Source: Bacillota bacterium (GTDB lineage: Bacteria; Bacillota; DTU025). Taken from it: a DNA stretch of 5,010 nt. The stretch lies in NCBI GenBank assembly GCA_012842765.1, contig DUWJ01000120.1, positions 1-5,010 on the forward strand, written 5' to 3'. Positions 1-5,010 of this stretch are shown here, one piece after another. Position 1 is the stretch's first letter. Each line of letters opens with the position of its first letter. The notes beneath the pieces are model-generated. The model was not told the origin of the DNA. It did no database searches and saw only the letters and a list, made by a program, of their open reading frames with translations. The position numbers and the translations under genes are program-made.

Positions 1-1950
1 AACTTCAGTCCGCCACCGAGCGTAGACGTCACTGTCGAAGTAAGCAGCGAGCCCATTTACCAACCCCTGAGCAGCCTTCTGCCTGAATTCAGGCTGACGG
101 AGCTTCTCGTTTTCCTCACTTGTAGACATATATCCCACTTCCACCAGCACAGCTGGCACCTGTGTCTCCTTGAGAACGTAATAGTCCTTGCGGCGAACCT
201 TTCTGTCAACCAGCATGATCTCTTTAAGCAAGCAATAGTGAATCTGTGTGGCTAGCTCCTGGCTGTAATCAATCATATTATAGTAGTAGGTCTCAGTTCC
301 ACACGGAAAAACATTGAGCACCGAGTTACAATGGATCGACAAAAATGCGTCAGGCTTCACCTCATTGGCCATGCGGGGCCTGTCGCCAAGGGGAACTGTA
401 GAGTCATCTTCGCGCGTCATAACCACAGTGGCCCCGGCTTTCACCAATAGGTCTCTCGCACGGAGCGCAATGTCAAGGTTGATCTCCTTCTCATAGAGGC
501 CGTCATGGACTGTGCCCGGATCTGATCCACCATGGCCCGGATCCAGCATGACAGTCCGTCCATAAATGGGTGAACTCCCCACTCTGATAGTGGCCGTCGT
601 CCTGTCGGCCGAGATCTCGACTGAATGCACCCACCGAGTCGCCTCGGGCTGCAGGTCCAACACAATTCTGCCTACGTCAGCAGTAAACTGAGCAAATCTG
701 ATTTTCTCCACCCCAGCGGATTCCACCGGCAGCGAACCATATCCCCCTGCCCACACACCCGGGAGATCAACCCCAATACGTTCCGGACTCCTGAGCCTAA
801 AAGTCTTGAACTCCACGGGCCCCGAGGTCACAATCTGGATCACTGTGCACCCAGGTTCCTCAAACACATCCATTTTCGATACAGTGATGGCGAAATCGAT
901 CAGTAGCTCGTTGGCATTGGATTCAGGTGAACGAATAATTGGGGAGTATCCCTTCTTCAAACCGAATTCGAGTCTTGCCGTGGTTGGCTCAGGCTGAGAT
1001 GCTTTAACCCAGTTAACGGGGCCGATCTCGTCCCGAAGATCGGTGATCCCACCTGCCGCCGTTGTGCCTTTCATGTCAATGTGCCAACAACCGCCCCCGT
1101 CATCCACTGGAGAACCGTGCTCTATTGGAGCGTCTCCCTTCACTCGCAACCTGGGAATGCTCGTATCTTGGTCGAGTCGGATCTCCCCGACGAGCGTGTT
1201 GAAGCGAATGGCCAATCGGGACGGCATTCCGGGCTCATACGATATGGTGTATCCCAATGGAGCATTGAGATCCACGACCACTCGGACAACCCCAGGCCTG
1301 TTCATGGCGGCTCTTACGCGCTGCACTGCACCGTAGGACACATCGAACCCCTGAAAGGACGGGGACAGCACAGCATCATGTATGTCCACTACCACCCGAT
1401 CCGGTTGACGCAGAATGAAGTCAGAGCATTCAAAACCGCCGTCCGCCTCGACAATGATCGTCACTCTTCCATCTTCCACCGAAAACGAAGCGGATGAAAC
1501 AGAAGTTCTCTGGTAGGCAACTGTGACCGTCCCGAGATCGAAATCGACGCCTGCTTTCAAGCCGAGCAACGCTAGGTCCTTGACGCTTATCGCTATTCGC
1601 CCGGTGGACAGGTCAGGCAGCGACGAGAGCTCAACTTCCTGCCCGTTGATGTAAGCAGTCCTTTGTCCCGCCTTTATCACCGCAACAGTTCTGTCCGTAG
1701 TAAACACCGATTCTTTTGTCGATTCTATCCAGGTTAGATCTCCTCCAAGGCCCGCGGCGAGAGAACGCATGAGCACGAATGGTCCGTTGTCAACGCAGAC
1801 TATGCCGTCCGCTATTTCGACAAAGCCATTGCCTTGCGCAATTCGAAGGACCAATGGACTGTCGGCTAACGCAGATCCTGAAAAACAGACGAACGCTGTG
1901 AGCATGATGATCAACACCCTCAAGCGCCTCTCGATGCAACGCAATCGCAC
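1..1950 (-). CDS. Secreted N-acetylmuramoyl-L-alanine amidase (Amidase_3) with CuAO-N-like and AMIN-like domains, 3' partial
   Basis: This is a zinc amidase that cuts the MurNAc to L-Ala bond of peptidoglycan outside the membrane. The frame is open for 650 codons to the window edge, so only the extreme C-terminus is missing. Residues 1-29 form a signal peptide: a basic start with ERRLR, a hydrophobic core, and cleavage after ALA29. Residues ~31-135 resemble the copper amine oxidase N-terminal repeat (AYINGQEVEL near residue 100). Residues ~155-245 and ~361-460 read as AMIN-like wall-targeting domains, and ~265-355 may be a degenerate third. The catalytic domain (~465-640) has LDPGHGG with H473, the EK motif with E487, SIHCN with H540, and the catalytic Glu in VLVEVGYMS (E604), so the expected zinc and catalytic residues are all present. 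No lipobox is seen, so it is secreted rather than a lipoprotein. GTG at 1950 or TTG at 1944 are both plausible starts. ATG at 1905 would remove the basic part of the signal peptide. A role in division, wall turnover or sporulation cannot be told apart from sequence alone. Confidence 0.93.
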   Translation of the reverse strand, partial: MRLRCIERRLRVLIIMLTAFVCFSGSALADSPLVLRIAQGNGFVEIADGIVCVDNGPFVLMRSLAAGLGGDLTWIESTKESVFTTDRTVAVIKAGQRTAYINGQEVELSSLPDLSTGRIAISVKDLALLGLKAGVDFDLGTVTVAYQRTSVSSASFSVEDGRVTIIVEADGGFECSDFILRQPDRVVVDIHDAVLSPSFQGFDVSYGAVQRVRAAMNRPGVVRVVVDLNAPLGYTISYEPGMPSRLAIRFNTLVGEIRLDQDTSIPRLRVKGDAPIEHGSPVDDGGGCWHIDMKGTTAAGGITDLRDEIGPVNWVKASQPEPTTARLEFGLKKGYSPIIRSPESNANELLIDFAITVSKMDVFEEPGCTVIQIVTSGPVEFKTFRLRSPERIGVDLPGVWAGGYGSLPVESAGVEKIRFAQFTADVGRIVLDLQPEATRWVHSVEISADRTTATIRVGSSPIYGRTVMLDPGHGGSDPGTVHDGLYEKEINLDIALRARDLLVKAGATVVMTREDDSTVPLGDRPRMANEVKPDAFLSIHCNSVLNVFPCGTETYYYNMIDYSQELATQIHYCLLKEIMLVDRKVRRKDYYVLKETQVPAVLVEVGYMSTSEENEKLRQPEFRQKAAQGLVNGLAAYFDSDVYARWRTEV

Positions 1951-1952
1951 AG

Positions 1953-1960
1953 CCCCCTCT
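1953..1960 (-). promoter_or_regulatory. Ribosome binding site of the amidase gene
   Basis: On the minus strand this reads AGAGGGGG. The GAGG part lies 5 nt before GTG at 1950, and the G-run lies 8 nt before TTG at 1944. It supports a non-ATG start here over the internal ATG at 1905, which has no comparable site and would lose the basic n-region of the signal peptide. It does not decide between GTG and TTG. Confidence 0.55.
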
Positions 1961-2012
1961 GTGAACGTCCTCAATCACTTTTTTCTACTCTTTTCGGCAT
2001 AATCCTCTGCAC

Positions 2013-2049
2013 CCACGATCAATCGCTTCTAGACGCTTGGCAATCGTGG
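2013..2049. repeat. Imperfect palindrome in the divergent intergenic region (candidate operator)
   Basis: CCACGAT at 2013-2019 is matched by its exact reverse complement ATCGTGG at 2043-2049. Near the centre, GCTTCT/AGACGC (2025-2036) is a second near-palindrome with one mismatched pair, its centre offset by half a base from the outer arms. The element sits between two divergently transcribed genes and overlaps a possible -35 box at 2037. There is no T-run after it, so it is not a terminator. A dimeric repressor or activator site is the natural reading, but this is inference. Confidence 0.4.
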
Positions 2050-2064
2050 AACCACAGCTACAAA
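2037..2064 (+). promoter_or_regulatory. Candidate sigma-A-type promoter for the Gre-domain gene
   Basis: TTGGCA (2037-2042, five of six to TTGACA) is followed after 16 bp by TACAAA (2059-2064, four of six to TATAAT). This would place transcription start near 2071, about 60 nt before the ATG at 2131. The -35 overlaps the right half of the palindrome at 2013-2049, which would allow steric control. The call rests on box similarity only. Confidence 0.3.
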
Positions 2065-2114
2065 ACTGTGCGATTCAAATGACTATTTCTCATTTCAGCT
2101 GGACATCATAGGCT

Positions 2115-2122
2115 AAAGGAGG
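2115..2122 (+). promoter_or_regulatory. Strong ribosome binding site
   Basis: AAAGGAGG lies 8 nt before ATG at 2131. This near-perfect anti-16S match fixes the start of the 357-residue protein and shows that the gene is efficiently translated. Confidence 0.85.
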
Positions 2123-2130
2123 CGACAAAA

Positions 2131-3204
2131 ATGAAAGTTGGGTTTTCAGGAAGGCCGGCGCCGCCCAGAGAAATGCGGGCGCCTTTCGGGTCAACGCCAC
2201 TAGAGCGGATGCAACGATATGTATCGGCCTGCTCCGAGATGGAGCTTGGGTGTTTGGAAGTGCCAGCCACCCTCGTGTTTGGCAAAGGAGATTGGCGCAA
2301 TCAGTTTCTCTCTGCGTGCACAGAGCCAGTTCGCACAGAACCCAAGAGAAATCCTTCGCCCGTGGATGTTCTCGTACGTGTCAGGTTCACTGACGGAGTC
2401 GATCCTCGGGCAGCGGAGTCCAGTCCGTGCACAGCTGCTACCCTAACATACGCCAGACACCTAATACGCCTGTTCGGCGGCGCTCTTGTCACATTGCAGT
2501 TCAAGCCATCCCATGCTTCTCTTATTGGAAAAGCCCCAGTTCCCACCGGAGAATCCGGAGCTGCAAAAGTCGGGCTGGTCGTTGACTTCGCTGACCAATC
2601 AGGAGTGCAAGCAGCTGCCAGAATCGTCAGGAAATCGAGACACTATATAATGCTGCCCATAGTGGCGATCACCTTGGACAATATGATCAAGGCAGAGCGT
2701 CAAATAATGCGGGCACTAACAGTATGCTATAACGAAAACGGAGGAGGCGAGATCTTTGTCTACCTTGCGCTTCCACAGTCTGGCGCAGCAGCTGGTCGTG
2801 TAGCTTCTCGTAATTGGGAAGCCATTTTGGAAACGATAGCTAATTTCGAATGCTCTAGAGGCTCTGATGTGGGCTTGCTTTTTTCCGGTCCTGGATCGGA
2901 AAAACACGCGCGCGCAATGGCTCAGATGGTCTCCGCCCTTTACCCGCCCCGTTGCGGAGCTGGCGTCGAATCTGACCTCGTAACGCGCATAGGCTCAACA
3001 GTAAGAATACGCGATGTCGAGCTCGGATTGGACATGGAATACTTCATCGTTGCGCCTGAACAAGCGTCAGCCAAGAAGGGGTTCCTCTCTAGCGAATCAC
3101 CAGTAGGACGTGCAATAATCGGACAACCTCGCGGCTCCACAGTGCAAGTGGCGGCGCCAGGCGGGCCGATACTATATGAACTGCTAGAAGTGCTCAACAA
3201 CTGA
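2131..3204 (+). CDS. GreA/GreB C-terminal-domain protein with a large unrecognised N-terminal region
   Basis: The protein has 357 residues, no signal peptide and no membrane segment, so it should be cytoplasmic. Residues ~288-357 match the C-terminal domain of GreA/GreB: GSTVRIRDVELG, then YFIVAPEQA, then SSESPVGRAIIG (323-331 core), then AAPGGPILYELLEV at the end. In GreA this FKBP-like domain docks on the rim of the RNA polymerase secondary channel. The usual ~75-residue N-terminal antiparallel coiled coil, whose acidic tip triggers transcript cleavage, is absent. Residues 1-~285 do not read as a coiled coil. They look like alternating strands and helices (AAKVGLVVDFA near 150, GEIFVYLALPQ near 208-218, DVGLLFSGPG near 248-257) and I do not recognise the fold. 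GreA is typically about 158 residues, so this is more than twice that length. By inference it is a polymerase-binding regulator or a competitor of true Gre factors rather than a cleavage factor. It stands alone, divergent from the amidase gene. The Gre domain call is firm; the function is not. Confidence 0.82.
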   Translation: MKVGFSGRPAPPREMRAPFGSTPLERMQRYVSACSEMELGCLEVPATLVFGKGDWRNQFLSACTEPVRTEPKRNPSPVDVLVRVRFTDGVDPRAAESSPCTAATLTYARHLIRLFGGALVTLQFKPSHASLIGKAPVPTGESGAAKVGLVVDFADQSGVQAAARIVRKSRHYIMLPIVAITLDNMIKAERQIMRALTVCYNENGGGEIFVYLALPQSGAAAGRVASRNWEAILETIANFECSRGSDVGLLFSGPGSEKHARAMAQMVSALYPPRCGAGVESDLVTRIGSTVRIRDVELGLDMEYFIVAPEQASAKKGFLSSESPVGRAIIGQPRGSTVQVAAPGGPILYELLEVLNN

Positions 3205-3511
3205 CAAAGCTAGATCTTGCCCGCCAGGCTAAACAAGCCATAGGCAAGCAACGCGAGAATGAACGCCTGGCTCAGGGGATTTGTGCATACTCGAAAGTGC
3301 CAGTTGCAGATCGAAGCGGCCTTGTTCACGGTCATGATCATCGATACCAAGCTCGGAAAAACCTCGCCGGAAACCATCGCTGAAGCGGGATTTCAGTTTC
3401 AGTCTGACGTTGATTACACATAAGCAGATCTGACTGGACTTGCGCATCTCAGACATGGCTTGCCTTCGGCCATGGTTATGCAGCGGTCATCCGGCAGTTG
3501 TATTCGACAGT
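3205..3511. other. 307 bp without a confident gene; two overlapping short candidate frames
   Basis: Two short frames compete here. On the plus strand, ATG at 3259 opens a 54-codon frame ending at TAA 3421-3423, with plausible protein-like text such as FTVMIIDTKLGKTSPETIAE. On the minus strand, ATG at 3377 opens a 55-codon frame ending at TAG 3210-3212, finishing in a hydrophobic stretch, QAFILALLAYGLFSLAGKI, that could be a membrane segment. Neither start has a good ribosome binding site, they overlap so at most one is likely real, and I recognise neither. Longer minus frames at 3229-3456 and 3414-3617 look compositionally random. No T-tract terminator was found after the Gre-domain gene. The region may be decayed coding sequence or simple spacer. 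Confidence 0.4.
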
Positions 3512-3952
3512 TCACATAAGACTGTGCCTTCTTTGGAAGCAACACGTCGCCATGCACACTGGCTCCCAAACAATCGGATCCAAAGAGAGCACATCTATGC
3601 TGAGATAAGCACGCCACCCTGCATCGGACGTTTCCGACCTGAGCACCTCCTCAAGTTCCAGGATCTTATCATAGCGCTCGCGCTGGTTAGCTATGTTGAT
3701 CGCGTAGGAGATCTCTGCCCGCAGTTCCTGTGCACGCTTGTAGAAGCTCCAAGGCACGTTGCGACCGTACAAAACTATGTCAAGGTTCCCTGCCACCTCC
3801 TGCAATTGGCGTACAATCTCCTTCCAGTCATGGCCTTCGCCAAAGTAGACATTATCACTAATGCTCTCTACTTGAAGTGATGCCGCACTGATTATCTTTT
3901 CAAACTCGGACTGCCCAGGCACTTGAATTCCTCCCGTCTCCAATTCTTTCAT
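3512..3952 (-). CDS. Hypothetical 146-residue charged helical protein
   Basis: I do not recognise this protein. It is rich in Glu, Lys and Arg and reads as mostly helical, with stretches such as FEKIISAASLQVESI, DWKEIVRQLQEVAGNLDIVL and RERYDKILELEEVLRSE. The last is a possible short coiled coil. There is no signal peptide or membrane segment, so it is probably cytoplasmic. The last ~18 residues (three Cys and a basic end, CCFQRRHSLM) differ in character from the rest and may be an out-of-frame tail after a lesion near the 3' end. ATG at 3952 has AGGA 5 nt upstream. The frame also runs upstream through TTG 3973 and ATT 3979, and ATT 3979 follows a much stronger AAGGAGG. The opposite-strand frame (3440-3880) is a hydrophobic shadow without coding character. 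The gene is divergent from an XRE regulator, which may control it. Confidence 0.6.
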   Translation of the reverse strand: MKELETGGIQVPGQSEFEKIISAASLQVESISDNVYFGEGHDWKEIVRQLQEVAGNLDIVLYGRNVPWSFYKRAQELRAEISYAINIANQRERYDKILELEEVLRSETSDAGWRAYLSIDVLSLDPIVWEPVCMATCCFQRRHSLM

Positions 3953-3988
3953 GCTGATCCTATCACAAGGCAATATAATCTTGTATCG

Positions 3989-3995
3989 CCTCCTT
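3989..3995 (-). promoter_or_regulatory. Strong Shine-Dalgarno-like site without a standard start codon
   Basis: On the minus strand this reads AAGGAGG. The next 9 nt lead to ATT (3979), in frame with the hypothetical protein at 3512-3952. The in-frame TTG at 3973 is 15 nt away and the ATG at 3952 is 36 nt away, both too far. The context AAGGAGGCGAtACAAgATT closely parallels AAGGAGGCGACAAAAATG of the Gre-domain gene. This fits either a rare ATT start or a mutated ATG. It may also be chance: a weak promoter-like pair, TTAGGA (4000-3995) and TATATT (3977-3972), would leave the site untranscribed. Confidence 0.35.
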
Positions 3996-4161
3996 CCTAA
4001 TACCCATGTATGATATTTGGAGTGATTTTAGCCCTTTCCTTACTAGTTCTGTCATATCGCTTCAAGCAGGCCGTAGGTGCCTGTGGCACTTTTTTTGCCA
4101 GCAATATGTGCTGCCAGCTGCTTCCGCCAGATTCTTGTCCGAGTTACCATCATCATGGGGA

Positions 4162-4551
4162 ATGGATAAATTGAACGAACGATTGATAAACGTAGGAAAA
4201 CGAATACGGGAAGCAAGGCTTCGGCAGGGCATGTCGCAGGAGGAATTGTCCGAGAAGTGCTGCATGAACCCTAGCTACATCGGACAGATTGAACGGGGTG
4301 AAAAAAGTCCGTCACTCAATGCTCTGTATTCCATTGCTGACGGTCTGGATGTAAACATCAGATCTTTTTTCGAATCGCCCGAAACTGAAGAGGAATTGGC
4401 AATCCAGCGCCTCATTGACACGATAGCAAATAAGCCTCCATACCAGATCGACAAGATCAGGAGAATCTCGGAAATCTTGCTCGAGGATGAGGTTGGAATG
4501 CCTTCTAGCACTAAGCCCCAGACCAAAGGCCACAGCAACCCTAGCCGTTGA
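4162..4551 (+). CDS. XRE/SinR-type helix-turn-helix transcriptional regulator
   Basis: The protein has 129 residues from ATG 4162. Residues ~11-70 form a classic XRE (Cro/C1-type) DNA-binding domain: VGKRIREARLRQGMSQEEL, then the recognition helix around NPSYIGQIERGEKSPS (36-51), then LYSIADGLDVNIRSFFE (55-71). The remaining ~58 residues are charged and helical (EEELAIQRLIDTIANK, IDKIRRISEILLEDE), with no cupin, peptidase or kinase domain, and probably serve for dimerisation. The tail after ~112 is polar and disordered-looking. It likely acts as a small repressor in the cytoplasm; autoregulation and control of the divergent gene at 3512-3952 are inferred from position. The frame stays open upstream to 4006, but that stretch has no coding look. 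ATG 4162 has only GGGG one base before it, which is a poor site. TTG 4171 would put that run about 10 nt upstream and is an alternative start. A strong terminator follows 32 bp after the stop codon. Confidence 0.9.
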   Translation: MDKLNERLINVGKRIREARLRQGMSQEELSEKCCMNPSYIGQIERGEKSPSLNALYSIADGLDVNIRSFFESPETEEELAIQRLIDTIANKPPYQIDKIRRISEILLEDEVGMPSSTKPQTKGHSNPSR

Positions 4552-4583
4552 TGGTCTTCCCACACATTGTCCACAACAAAACT

Positions 4584-4622
4584 AGCCTGGGCCATGACAT
4601 AACCCAGGCTTTTTTCTTTTTT
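4584..4622 (+). terminator. Rho-independent terminator, probably bidirectional
   Basis: A perfect 8-bp stem, AGCCTGGG (4584-4591) with CCCAGGCT (4603-4610), encloses an 11-nt loop and is followed by a T-rich run to 4622 interrupted by one C. It ends the XRE gene. On the minus strand the same hairpin is followed by a weaker AGTTTTGTTG, so it may also terminate the convergent glycosyltransferase gene, which has no better hairpin between its stop and this one. Confidence 0.9.
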
Positions 4623-4701
4623 CATCCGCGCCAATTCTACCTAATAAAGCCCGTCCTCAATTAGACTCTGATGAGCAGTTTTTCTTCTCCCCCTCAGCGC
4701 T

Positions 4702-5010
4702 TCACTCGCTCAGGATTTCCAGGTACATATCCTTCGTCTTCTCTGCAATTGCTTCCCAAGAGAAGAAGCGCTCAACGCGGCGCCTTCCAGCCTCGCCAAA
4801 TTGAGTGCGGAGTTTTTCACAATCGATGACACGGTTTATTGCCGACGCGAGGCTCTCAGGATCTCCCGGTGGAACAAGGAAACCAGTTTCCCCGTCTACA
4901 ACCACTTCGGGGATTCCACCTACTGCTGATGCTACGACAGGAATCTCACATGCCATGGCTTCCAGGTTTATAATCCCGAAAGGCTCGTACACAGACGGGC
5001 ATGCAAATAC
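4702..5010 (-). CDS. glgA: GT4 glycosyltransferase, actinobacterial-type glycogen synthase-like, C-terminal part (5' partial)
   Basis: Only the last 102 residues are in the window; the frame is open at the edge, beginning VFACPSVYEPFG. They form the nucleotide-sugar-binding half of a GT-B retaining glycosyltransferase. The E-x7-E motif EPFGIINLE (4986-4960), followed by AMACEIPVVAS, AVGGIPEVVVDGETGFLVPP and the closing FSWEAIAEKTKDMY helix, are the typical GT4 signature. The combination SVYEPFGIINLEAMAC is the form I associate with the Corynebacterium-type glycogen synthase family (GlgA/GlgM), which transfers glucose from a nucleotide sugar to an alpha-glucan or glucose phosphate. Other GT4 enzymes, such as sucrose-phosphate-synthase-like or polysaccharide transferases, share much of this, so the substrate is uncertain while the fold is not. 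The stop at 4702 converges on the terminator at 4584-4622. Confidence 0.85.
   Translation of the reverse strand, partial: VFACPSVYEPFGIINLEAMACEIPVVASAVGGIPEVVVDGETGFLVPPGDPESLASAINRVIDCEKLRTQFGEAGRRRVERFFSWEAIAEKTKDMYLEILSE

Noticed and set aside
1081..1497. Plus-strand 138-codon frame
   Set aside because: It lies wholly inside the amidase coding sequence on the other strand, has no recognisable domain, and its text is rich in His, Arg and Ser as expected of a shadow frame.
1972..2000. Nine-codon leader frame (ATG 2000 to TGA) ahead of the amidase gene, preceded by GAGG
   Set aside because: It is too short to judge, with no attenuator hairpin or regulatory codon run.
3216..3247. Weak nested inverted repeat after the Gre-domain gene (TTGCC/GGCAA, GGCT/AGCC)
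   Set aside because: The stems are 4-5 bp with internal loops and no T-run follows, so it does not qualify as a terminator.
3440..3880. Plus-strand 146-codon frame
   Set aside because: It is antisense to the charged minus-strand protein, has no ribosome binding site, and its hydrophobic, His/Cys-rich text is what the complement of a Glu/Lys-rich gene gives.
3974..3979. Perfect TATAAT on the plus strand upstream of the XRE gene
   Set aside because: No acceptable -35 lies 16-18 bp upstream (the bases at 3950-3957 do not resemble TTGACA) and there is no TG extension, so a promoter call is not justified.
4275..4634. Minus-strand 119-codon frame across the XRE gene and terminator
   Set aside because: It is antisense to a clear XRE domain and begins inside the terminator T-tract complement, so it is a shadow frame.

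Overview
The window looks like chromosomal DNA from a bacterium of roughly balanced base composition, with strong AGGAGG-type ribosome binding sites and non-ATG starts. A secreted amidase that joins a copper-amine-oxidase-N-like domain to AMIN-like repeats points towards Bacillota (Clostridia/Limnochordia-like). This is an inference from gene style only; no taxonomic marker is present.

Layout. Positions 1-1950 (minus) hold nearly all of an exported N-acetylmuramoyl-L-alanine amidase whose 3' end lies outside the window. A gap of about 180 bp follows, containing an imperfect palindrome (2013-2049) that overlaps a candidate promoter. Reading the other way, positions 2131-3204 (plus) encode a 357-residue cytoplasmic protein. 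Its last 70 residues are recognisably the C-terminal (FKBP-like, RNA-polymerase-binding) domain of GreA/GreB transcript cleavage factors. The first ~285 residues are not the GreA coiled coil and I do not recognise them. Positions 3205-3511 are ambiguous, with two overlapping short candidate reading frames on opposite strands and no confident gene. Positions 3512-3952 (minus) encode a small charged, helical protein of unknown function. It is divergent from an XRE/SinR-type helix-turn-helix regulator at 4162-4551 (plus). A strong hairpin terminator (4584-4622) separates that regulator from the convergent C-terminal part of a GT4 glycosyltransferase, most like the actinobacterial-type glycogen synthase (4702-5010, minus; 5' end outside).

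No operon is visible: neighbouring genes are divergent or convergent, so the window looks like a set of single-gene units. The cell-wall hydrolase and the Gre-domain protein share a divergent control region and could be co-regulated. The XRE regulator could control itself and the divergent small gene. The most unusual item is the Gre-domain fusion at 2131-3204. I see no CRISPR array, tRNA, rRNA or complete mobile element.
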